A DNA stretch of 64,000 bases, taken from contig CM061142.1 in NCBI GenBank assembly GCA_030789695.1, positions 146,539,637 to 146,603,636 of the forward strand, in the 5' to 3' direction. This DNA comes from Scilla litardierei (lineage: Eukaryota > Streptophyta > Magnoliopsida > Asparagales > Asparagaceae). The position numbers were made by a program, and so were the translations under genes. The stretch's first letter is position 1. Every line of letters starts with the position of its first letter. Positions 10,852-20,695 of the stretch are shown piece by piece. The notes under the pieces are model-generated. The model was not told the origin of the DNA and made no database searches. It saw only the letters and a list, made by a program, of their open reading frames with translations.

Positions 10852-12651
10852 TGACCGGCGCCCCGTTTACGGTATGGGCGCGGTGTCGTTTTACCGCAAG
10901 TGCACGGTTAGTGTAGGGTGCGGGTTTATCGAACTCAGGGAGGTGGATGGCTTGAATGACTACTAGCCTCGCCTAGGTCGTGTGCTAGCTACGCGGATAA
11001 TATGGGTGGAAGTGTAGAAATAAAAGAAAGAAATGAAAAAGACACGAAATGAATCCCCACTAACACGGGCTAGAGCATTCATGACACTTGACATTTGACT
11101 TGACCCAGGGTGAGACATTGCCCCAAAAGGTGGTACCTAGCGTCCATGGCCCGATATTCCGGTCGGTGCCAAGCACGCTAGGCCTACCCGGTTCCGAACG
11201 GTGGGCATTCCCATGTCCATTAACACCTTCCGCAACCGGGAGCATTAAGGCCACAATGATATCGCCCAACACTTCGTCCAAGCCGTTCCCACTCACGAGG
11301 ACTCCATGTCTACACTAGGGGCGTGAGCTATGGCTAGGGAGTCAACCGCCAAGTTTATTCCCCCTTGGTCCGACGGTCAAAGGCGGTCATTCTCCCGCCA
11401 ATGACAATGAAACACCCCCGCGTAACCCTAATGGCCAAATAGGTCGAATGTGATTTCTAGCAATACATCGAAGCGGATCTTGACTGGAAAAGCACCGGAC
11501 CCCAACCCCCAACACAACTAGTGTGTTGCCGTATGAATTGGACCCAGATTGCTAGAAATCCCCATTGACACATTTCATCGAACACATGTCATGCAACCAA
11601 GCCAAATGTAAATTTCCAAGCATCAATCCTACCCTAACCAGTATTTAGGGTTCATCAAACACTACTCGATGGTGAAGAATATGATAGAAAGCAATAATAA
11701 TGACAAACAAACATTCACCATCAAGCAACAAAGAAAATAACACAAAACAATAGAAAAAGAGAGAAGAAAATACTTATCTTGAGTTTGAATCTTCAATCCA
11801 ATACAAGATTTATTGAGCAAAGACCTAATCTAATCTACCCTAAGCCTCCCAAGAAAGGGGCTGAAAAGCCCTAAAAACTAGAGAGCATCATCCTCAAGTC
11901 GGCCAGCCTCGTGTATTTATAGCCCCACTTCGAAACCCTAATGGTTCGGGTCCAAGCTCGCAGAAAAACCGCCACCCGATCGGTTGATGAGTCAACCGAT
12001 CGGGTAAGAGCTTCGAAAATCTTCAGCCGGACGCTGAGGCGAGCGGGTGGCTCTGTTGGTTCGCCAAATGAGGAATTGCAGCTACAGATGAACCGATCGG
12101 GTGATATGTCACCCGATCGGTTGGAATTACGCTCCATTTGGCCGAGAGTTCCGTCAGATTCAAACGGTCGACGAACCGGTCGGTTGAGCTGTCCGGGTCG
12201 TCTCTTGGAAAATTCCGCTACAGGTGAACCGATCGGGTGATAAGTCACCCGATCGGTTAGAATTCAGCCCAAATGACAGAGGGCTCCGTCGGTTCACCCG
12301 ATCGCTGAACCGATCGGGTGAGCTGCTATTCTTCTTCAGCTGACGCCTGGGTAGGATACGCGTGCATCAACCGATCGGGTGACTGATCCACCCGATCGGT
12401 TGAGGGCCGAGGAACATCAATCTTCATTGCTTTGACCCTCTGATCACACGTGACTCCTCCCGTTGCTCCGGGGACACATGATATCATCGTTTTACGCCCC
12501 AAATGCCAGCAAACTCCTGCAAAAAATACGGAAAAGTGAAAGAAAACAAGAAAATACAAGAAAACACGAGAAAACAAATAAAAGACGGCGGTAAATACGG
12601 AAAAACACGGAAGAAAACGCGCGTAAATATATGAAATATAAACGCACGTCA
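10852..12651 (-). mobile_element. Athila-like 5' LTR (1,800 bp)
   Basis: On its own strand it begins TGACGTGCG and ends GCCGGTCA, with TGAC/GTCA termini, and is followed by the PBS. The flank at 12,652 (GGGAG) is the predicted target duplication. The flanking DNA is the interior of a plus-strand copia element. The matching 3' LTR is 5,883-7,444. Confidence 0.9.
11973..12403. repeat. CCGATCGG hairpin array, sister copy
   Basis: Same five inverted pairs as at 6,758-7,188. The third pair is perfect here (CACCCGATCGG) whereas the left copy has CACCCGATCTG. Confidence 0.85.
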
Positions 12652-12873
12652 GGGAGAATGAAAATTACTTGAATAAATGATGAAAGGGGAGCTTGAGAGA
12701 AGGGGGAGCATGCTGCATTTATATTTGAATGATGTGCATGCTATGTTGTAATGTTGTAATGCTTGAATATTCATTCCATACATCATATTGCATTACACCC
12801 TTCAACACACTTCACACACCCATACTTATTTATCAAATCTTTTATGGATTTGTCATCACCAAAAGGGGGAGAT
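12652..12873 (+). mobile_element. 3' interior end and polypurine tract of a plus-strand copia element
   Basis: Non-coding, ending in the purine tract AAAAGGGGGAGAT immediately before an LTR starting TGTTGGAAGC. A second purine tract lies at about 12,686-12,713. This layout is typical of SIRE-like copia elements. The rest of the interior and the 5' LTR lie left of the window, beyond the Athila insertion. Confidence 0.7.
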
Positions 12874-14403
12874 TGTTGGAAGCAACGATCTAGGATCTTG
12901 GTTTGATGATGACAAACGTGTCGGTATATCTAATGTGTGTGCTCAGTGTGTTTCAGGCTTGGCGAAACAATATATTTGCACTATTTGGCAGAATTGCTAT
13001 TCGTATAGCATTTTGGGAGAAAGGAAGTGTGTGTGCACAAAGAAGTTTGACTTGGTCAATGAAGAGCAAAGTTGGACTTGGTCCAAAGAGACATAGAGAT
13101 GGAGACAAATTCGAATCCTAAAAGGATTTGAACAAATCTTTTCTCTAAGATTTGCAAATTGCTTGACTCTACCCATTGCCTATTCAAATCCTATATCCTC
13201 CTTATTCAAACAACAAACCTTATCCAAAATCCCTATAGTCATGCCAAAGACCTAGACCTAGTCAAGCCTACTCTATCTTGTATTTTATTGTCTAGGGTTG
13301 TTTTTGGGGGCATATAAAAACATATTGAGGGCAACACAAAAATCAAGGGGGTCAATCAAAAATTTACGACAACTCAAAATCCTAAATAGGGTTGCGGCAA
13401 TCATAGAAAAATGAGCGCAGCCCACAACCAAACATATAGCCAATAGCCGCATGTATTTACCACTCCTCCCTCCATAGTAGCAAGCATCAAGAGAGGTTAT
13501 AGCCCTAGCCGCAAGCTTTACAAACCCTTCCAATCATCTCCAAGGCTGTACAACCTCTAAGATATTGCTGCATGCGTGAAGAAGCCTCGAAGTCACCATC
13601 GTGAAGGAGGATCCACCGTCGAGCACACGAAGAAGGAGAAGACGAAGGAGACCGCTGTGCAAAACTCGAAGACGACCACCGCTTACGGAGAAGACGTCGC
13701 CGTACCTCAACGCTGCCGCTGTGAGTTGATCACCGGAGACGCTCGAACCCCACTGAACTTGCCGAAGAAACCGCCTTCGAAGTCGACAGAGATCCCCGCT
13801 GCCGCACGCCATCGGACAAGAGGTCGCCGCTGAGCGAGTTGTCATTACCGGAGAAGTCGGAGCATTCACCGCTGAGCTCTCATACGCAGTTGGTGAAGTA
13901 GCGCTCGCCATCGACGTGAACTCGATCTGCCGTGAAGGAGAAGAAGCCGTCAGCACGGAGATCTCGTCACCAGAAGCCGCTGCATGCCCTAAATCGAGAC
14001 GAAGTCGCCGTCGAAAGACCATCGTTGCAAAGGAGCACCGCTGCACAAACCAAGCTGACGCCGTCGTCAAAGAATGCCGTCAAAGAGGAGATCTCGAAGC
14101 GCCGCCGCCATGAAGGAGCACTCGAAGACAGTGCTGTCAAGCCGTCAACGCAGCTGCTGCAACTCGAAGTTCGTAGCCGTATCAGATTGTCATCACCGAA
14201 GCCATCGCTGCCGTGCTGCATGCCCACGACGAGGAGAATTCGGGAATAGGTGACGTGGCCGCCGAAGCACGTGAAATCGAATTGAAACGAACGTGAAGTA
14301 AAGCGACGGCTGAGATCGCTCATCAAAACGAACCTACGGCGGGGATTGAATCAAAGCAGATTATCTCTGCTGACGTGGCCGTACGATTTAAGGTAGTCGC
14401 TAT

Positions 14404-14537
14404 GCGCACAGACCGAGTTTAAAAAGAAAAGAAATGCATTTGCTCTGCGCACAGACCGATTTATTTAAAGGAAGCTGCTCTGTGCACAGACCGGGAATTA
14501 TAAGGATTTGAACTGAAACTGCTTTACGCACAGACCA
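14404..14537 (+). repeat. Four copies of the word GCGCACAGACCG in a copia LTR
   Basis: Near-identical 12-mers at 14,404, 14,447, 14,482 and 14,527 (the last two slightly changed), spaced 35-45 bases apart. Could be repeated factor-binding sites. Confidence 0.55.
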
Positions 14538-14720
14538 GTGCATAACTTGACATCCAGGAGTCGGATTGAGACACCGTTTGCGTCAGACTGGAGCTGAAGA
14601 CGCGCTGATTGACAGAGACGCCTACACGGACACAAACTGAGCATTTCTAAACCCTTAATCTCTTTTATTTGTGTCTTAGTGTAACGTTCTCTGTAGGGGA
14701 AACTTTTGCCAATTTTCTAT

Positions 14721-14772
14721 GACTATTTTGGGACTTGTCTAGTTAGGACTATTTTGGGACTTGTCTAGTTAG
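14721..14772 (+). repeat. Perfect 26-bp tandem duplication
   Basis: The unit starting GACTATTTTGGGACTTG is repeated exactly twice (14,721-14,746 and 14,747-14,772) inside the copia LTR. Confidence 0.9.
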
Positions 14773-15103
14773 GACTAGACAAGAAAGCTTTGCTAGGATT
14801 GATAGTGAGAGAAAACACTGTGTGTGGGGTACTGAGAGTCTGGCGAGTGTAGAGACGTAGAGGGTGCTCTGAGCGTGCTCTAACTTGTGGTTTTGTACCT
14901 ATTGCGCTATTCAATACTAGTTCTGCTTTGGGGGCTGGAGTAGGTCGTTGTGACGACTGAACCAGGGTAAATCTGCTGTGTACTCTGTGTCTGGTTTTTA
15001 TTTACCCTACTACTGCTATAACTGCGTGTAATAATTCGTGGGTTGCACGAATTATTTTTATAAGCCTATTCACCCCCCTCTAGGCTAGGATCCAGATCCA
15101 ACA

Positions 15104-15400
15104 GAGTGATCATCAGTAAACGTAACAAAGTAATAATAACCTTCTCAGGCTAATGAAGACATGGGTCTGCATACATATGTATGTACGAGGACCAAGAATT
15201 CACTAACTCTCTCCCATTGTCTCATAAAGTGAGTTTTAACCATCTTACCTTTGAGCAAGACTTGCAAATGTCATATGACTCATAATCTGAGAGGCCTAAA
15301 GACCACTCTTTATATAACTTGCTAAGTCTCGTCTCTCTGATATGGCCAAGTCTACAGTGCAAGAGATAAGTTTCATTATAACTTGATTCCTAGCATTTTC
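15104..15400 (-). pseudogene. pol: Copia GAG-pre-integrase and start of integrase
   Basis: Minus-strand peptides show the GAG-pre-integrase motif HCRLGHI, then CKSC (zinc ligands), then HTYVCRPMSS and YFVTFTDDH from the start of the integrase core. The first catalytic Asp position (normally HTDV) reads Tyr. Several frameshifts and stops. The gene is cut at 15,103 by the copia LTR, and the rest should continue left of the window. Confidence 0.75.
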
Positions 15401-15599
15401 ATGGATTAACATTTAATACAACATCGTTATACAAACTATACACACTATAATTTAATATTCCAAATCAAAGCAATTTACTATTAAAGAAAATGTTCATAAC
15501 ATTTTCATTGATTGTAAAAGTATAACCGTCTTAAGCCAAAGATGAAACAGAGATTACATTGCAAAGGAAGTAATGAACATAAAAATACTAATTAAGAAG

Positions 15600-15862
15600 T
15601 AAGGTGGTACCACTCATCAAGGTGTGTTGGACATCCCTTATGGCCCCAGCAACAACGCTTGGTTTGTTGCCAACCAAAAGGATGACCTCTTCTTTTTCAA
15701 GTCTTCTATTTCTTCTCAGCCCTTGTAAATTATTACAAATGTTGCATCGGTATCTAATACACATGAATTAGAAGTCACGGAAATAATAATACTTTGTGTA
15801 ACCATTATACCTAAAGATAAGGCATCAACATATCCCTTCTTCTATTCTAGGAACTTTTTGCA
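15600..15862 (-). pseudogene. pol: Copia aspartic protease remnant
   Basis: Minus-strand peptide NSCVLDTDATFVI aligns with the copia protease active site, where the Gly of DTG reads Asp. In-frame stops follow, near the GLRRSR-type region and the LGP motif. It lies between the zinc knuckle and pre-integrase, as in copia order. Confidence 0.65.
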
Positions 15863-16865
15863 GTTCCTCATCCAGTGCCCCTTCTGGCAGAAAAAGCATT
15901 TTGTCTCAGCCGCCGGCCCTTTCTTTCCCTTATCATTTTCCTTCTTTATCCCCTTTGTTGGTTGAATGCCTTCTTCTTCTTCCTGTTCCCATTGGGCTTG
16001 GAAGAGGACGAAGAGCTAATAACCAACACAAAAGGCTTGCCCTTCAAGCTCTCCTCAAATTACCGAAGCATATTGAGGAGCTCTGATAGTTCAACCTCCA
16101 ATTTGTTCATAATAAAATTATTAATGAACAGGGTGAACTTAGGGGAAAGAGAGTGCATGATAATATCAGTGGACAACTCATGTTTCAGTATGAATCCTAG
16201 CTGTGCAAGCTCATTAATGTACCTAATCATTTTGAGTGCATGGTCTTGCACCGCACCTCCACTCATCTTTATGCCAAAAATTTTGCACGAAGCTTTGAAC
16301 CTGGTGGCTCAAGACAATTTCCCGTACAACTCCTTTGCATTGAGAAACATTCCAATTTTTTCATAATAAAATTATTAATGAACAGGGTGAACTTAGGGGA
16401 AAGAGAGTGCATGATAATATCAGTGGACAACTCTTGTTTCAGTATGAATCCTAGCTGTGCAAGCTCATTAATGTACCTAATCATTTTGAGTGCATGGTCT
16501 TGCACCGCACCTCCACTCATCTTTGTGACAAAAATTTTGCACGAAGCTTTGAACCTTGTGGCTCAAGACAATTTCCCATACAACTCATTTGCATTGAGAA
16601 ACATACTAGACATCCATATATTTATGCCTCCACTGGAGCTCATTGTTCATATAGGCGAGGGTGAGGCATTATGCTTTCTCATTGTCTTGGAGCCAGAGCT
16701 TATGGAACTCAATGTCCTCAACACTAGCACTTAAAGCAGGTTCCTCAAGGACTTAGTGAGGACATGGCTTAGTCTTTTAAAGAGAGTGTGAGCTTGATAT
16801 TCCTAAGCCAAACTTCATAATTTTCACCAGTTAGCCTATTCTTTCTCGGATAAGATTTAATCCCA
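15860..16865 (-). pseudogene. gag: Copia Gag, with internal 254-bp duplication
   Basis: Capsid protein gene of the minus-strand copia element. In order on the minus strand: an N-terminal motif LTGENYEVWLRNIKLTL (near 16,830-16,780), then a central region with VQDHALKMIRYINELAQLGF and SLSPKFTLFINNF, and a zinc knuckle CFFCQKGHWMRNC (15,895-15,860) that is one residue short (CX2CX3HX4C). The central segment occurs twice in tandem (16,106-16,350 and 16,360-16,604). Many stops and frameshifts. No complete protein is possible. Confidence 0.8.
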
Positions 16866-18662
16866 ATGACATGCTGCAAATCATAGAACAACCTTATTTA
16901 GCATGCGTTCATTATTTAAATAAAGGTATAATCACTTTTATCTAACTATATCTTCTCACTATTTTAGCGATCATCTCAATCCAAAGAGATTGACCAAATT
17001 GTGACATTTAATAGGAAAGAGACCCAACTACCTTGCGTATTTAAACATTAGGTTTGCCCAACAAATTGTTCGACTCTATGGTCGGTGGATGAACTCCTCA
17101 TTAATCACATCATATGTGATTCCATATTTGTTTTTATCCCGAGTTACTTATGATCCTAGATTCATCCAACAAACCATAAAGACTAGTCTAGTCGAACCCT
17201 TGTTTTCATGTCCAACCTAACTTACACATGCGCTCAGTTGTACTCGCGACATGACAACTTTGGTTAGGACTGGAATGTGTCATATGTATGGTGAAATTAA
17301 TTCCTAAAAGATAACCATGCTATAACTTGGGTTCGCTCAACAACTATAACAGGAATCCCCGGTTGCATAACTCCAAAAGCAATGAGGGCTATGGCTAATC
17401 TTGAAAAAGATTATTAACGTAATTAACTAGAATATAATCAATTATTTAATGATAATTAAAATTCTAAGTTGATCCAAGTAAACACGGCCAGACAAGTTTG
17501 GCCAGATAAGATCACTATCCCTAAAGAGGGCAAGCCCTACTAGGATGATTCAACATTCGACACCAAACAATCCTAGACACCGAAGCAAGGATACCTTAAG
17601 AATGTCTATTATCAAAATTAGCTCCATCGATATTGTTATGGGGTCATGGATTTAATTAATCCTAATTAACTAAGTGATACCTAAAACTAGCTTTTTAAGA
17701 ATCAATCTTCAATGCTAAATAATCAACAGAATCATACATCTCAAGCAATTATCATATAACAAAAGAGAAACATAGTTTTCAAAATCAAATTTTTGAAAAC
17801 CCAAAAGCACATATAACTATTGCAAAAGCTATGAGACCACGTCATTTTGTATGCCATAGGTTAGATAACTATGGTAGAGCGATAGTATGACCCTTGCAAT
17901 ATAAAATTATGTGTCATTCTACTTATGACGTGAAAACCAGTAAGCTGAAAAAAACATAATCCGTCCATCGGATGAAATAGATTATAACCATCACAGATTC
18001 ATGTAAGCTTTCAAGTATACAACCCTAATTACTATAACAACTCCATGGAATCCAGCAAGAGGACCACCACCTAGCAAAACCTTGCGAAGAGCATCTTTGG
18101 CCCATCTTATCTCAATAGAGCAAACACCATTAGCAACATTGGGTAGCATTACCTCCTAAATTAACTATTACAATAAAAAAGCATGTTGCAATATAAAATT
18201 TTATGGCATTCTACTTACAACGTGAAAACCAGTAAGCAGGAAAAAACATAATCCATCCATCGCATGAAATAGATTATAACCATCACAAATTAATGTAAGC
18301 TCGCTAGTATACAACTCTAATTACTATAGCAACTCCATGGAATCCAGCAAGAGGACCACCACCTAGCAACACCTTGCAAAGAGCATTTTTGTCCCATCTC
18401 ATCTCCATAGAGCAAACACCATTAGCAACATCTGGTAGTATCGCCTCCTAAATTAACTACTACAATAAAAAAGCATGGCATTTGGAAAGAATTATTAATT
18501 ACAAATAGGAAATGCAAAGCATTTATATTTACATTAATAAAGTGCATGCAAGCACTATCGAATTAAATAAGCGGTAAATAAAAAACTAGAGATCTTACAT
18601 GACAAAGAAAGTACATGAAACGTCTCACACATGAGTATAGCAGCAGTAAATAAATCAAAATA
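16866..18662 (-). mobile_element. Long leader of the minus-strand copia element
   Basis: About 1.8 kb between the primer site and gag, longer than usual for copia, AT-rich. It contains a 292-bp tandem duplication (from 17,894 and from 18,186) with a small ORF in each copy. The segment 17,450-17,640 resembles 24,080-24,290, so another element of this family left a piece there. No known gene. Confidence 0.6.
17991..18149 (-). CDS. Small ORF, 52 aa, in the copia leader duplication
   Basis: Starts with ATG and reads MLPNVANGVCSIEIRW..., with KVLLGGGPLAGFHGV in the middle. The second duplicate (18,304-18,441) is open in the same frame, with ATA in place of ATG and mostly mild changes. The opposite strand is also open here (ending ATLGSITS-stop), so the coding strand is uncertain. 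I do not recognise it; it may be a captured gene fragment. Confidence 0.3.
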   Translation of the reverse strand: MLPNVANGVCSIEIRWAKDALRKVLLGGGPLAGFHGVVIVIRVVYLKAYMNL

Positions 18663-18680
18663 AACCTGGCTTTGATACCA
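18663..18680 (-). other. Copia primer-binding site (initiator Met type)
   Basis: Minus strand TGGTATCAAAGCCAGGTT lies one base after the LTR end, close to the tRNA-iMet primer site TGGTATCAGAGC with one change. Confidence 0.85.
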
Positions 18681-18681
18681 C

Positions 18682-20695
18682 TGAAGGATTTTACGAAGAT
18701 ACCCATAAAATGATTCCCATCATCTATCCCAAGGTTTAACAGATGTGGGAAGATAGTGAAAGCAAACAAAACATAAAAATCACATTTTTATGAAATAGCC
18801 CTATGGAAAAACAAACCCTAGGCATGATCTATACTATCCAAGAGGTCGACAAACTATCCTCACATGGATAGATCTATAAAATTGCAATAAAAGTTTAGTT
18901 ACTCTGATAAAGAACATACCTTTATCCTTGCAGTTGCAAAAATAATTCATATGGAGCAAGTGTCCCGAAGTGATCCAACACCTTGCCACCGAGCGACCAC
19001 ATACATTAGAAAGTTTCACCTCAGATGGAATCCCTACCAAGTTTCGGATTTGATCTGATCTCCCTTCAAGTCTTGCTAGAACTTGAAATAGGAGTAAAGA
19101 AGAAAAAGGTGGATGAACAAAATTTGTCGCCTTTAGATCGAGATTTGCTCTGTCAAATATGAAGTACTCCCTTGATCAAAGATTTCGTATTTTGGAAGAA
19201 AGGGATTGACCCATGATTATATGGTGAGCTAAGCTTTTCTCCAATGTCCTATCTGATGTAGGACTATTAAGAGAACCCCTTTGGCTCAAGTTTCTCTCCA
19301 TGTGGATGCTCAACTTTGAGAAATTGTTTATCCCTCTCTGGTGAACCCAGGAAACTAATAAAGATATCATCTCGAAGAGATTCGTACCGAGAGTGCATAG
19401 AAATTAACATCAACCATTTTCGAGGTCATTTGACCCTTTAAATCCGTTGTAAAAAATAATACAATGACCCCAACCCAAAAGATTGAGCCCAACCTTGGGT
19501 TGCACCCGAGCCTTTACTCGGGTGAAGTCCGAGCCATGGCTTAGGCTGCCAGCCTGAGCCGATGCTTGGGCAACCTAAGCCATATGCCCAGGCTAGCTCG
19601 AGTCCATGCTTGGGTTAAAACAACTTGTTCCGACCATGCTCCGGACCCCGGTGTACATTAATGGGTTTTCTATGCTCTTTTAACCAACTTAATTCTCTTG
19701 TCACATCCTATGTGACCGAAATCTCCTTTGCAAACACTTTGCGATGCAATAGTTCTCATGCATCATATGCATGTACCTTTTACCTCTTAATACCTAAATG
19801 AAGATCACAGCCTATATGAGACCCTACAACCTGACCCTACTATAGGTGGGACTCATAGCCCCTAACGACAGTGATCATGAGCAACATGTGTCGTCTCTGA
19901 TTCGATATCATCTTTACGTAGTCTGCCCCTTTGACATGAGACTTATCGTTACTACTCCGACTATGCCACTGATGAATTCCACAGTTCTAATCCCTTTATC
20001 ATAACTATACCGATGCAAAGCCTATGGTATGATTGACTTTCAACCCCTAATAGCTTCGTGATTGGGTCAGTATCGTTTGGTATTAGCTTGTCATTATTGG
20101 ATCCCATCCAACATACATCAGCCAAGGATTTCACAAAGCACCGTACTGACTCTGCGACACTAACCCCACATCATAAGATGGGAGACGAATCCTTATCTCG
20201 ACCACTGCTCTCATCATACGCAGGTGCCACTCAACCAAGGACCTTTCGATAGGCCTTGCTTCGAAGCTAGGGCAGTGATCTAAGTTGTAACGTTCTTGCA
20301 CAGGCTCATACCGTGACCTCAAGTCAGAGGATCGTCTTGCCTATCAACAATGAGACCTACCATTGACAGCTTGGTATGTGCCACCATGTGGCAGCTCTTA
20401 ATGGGTCATGCAGTGTACTTATTCTCTAATAAACACATGTGTCTCATCTCTGATTTTATCAAATCGAATGACCATGAGATCATCGCCACCAAAACTTGGT
20501 GAAGACAAAAACACATTGGTCTATCGGATGCGTCGATGTCCTATCTCGATGCATCTATTAATATGAACAGTTTTAGACTAATGCTTCAGATGGTCTAAAC
20601 ACTTTCTCATGATCGTGATCTATATCTCGATATATGTTTTACCTTGCATTAAGACTCATGAATTTTTATAAGTATTAATGATGAAAAACATTTTT
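18682..20695 (-). mobile_element. Ty1/copia 5' LTR, minus strand (about 2.0 kb)
   Basis: The left edge is firm: TGAAGGATTTTACG next to the PBS. The right edge is an estimate at GATGAAAAACA (20,695 or slightly less), because no partner LTR or target duplication is in the window. It contains a palindrome-rich GC patch (about 19,480-19,640, runs such as GCCTGAGCC and GGCTAGCTCGAG). The related LTR at 48,823-50,336 has a similar layout. Confidence 0.7.

Larger units (their letters stand above)
12874..15103 (+). mobile_element. Ty1/copia 3' LTR (2,230 bp)
   Basis: Starts TGTTGGAAGC after the PPT and ends CAGATCCAACA, with TGTTGGA/TCCAACA ends inverted. The 3' part has CACCCCCCTCTAGGC, common in plant copia LTRs. 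It is inserted in the integrase region of a minus-strand copia element. The expected 5-bp duplication is GAGTG (15,104-15,108), whose partner is off-window. The long overlapping ORFs near 13,530-14,330 are in the LTR and are not supported as genes. Confidence 0.85.

Noticed and set aside
13534..14326. Overlapping ORFs of 85-178 codons on both strands
   Set aside because: All lie inside the copia LTR, read in several frames over a CpG-rich tract, and show no domain.
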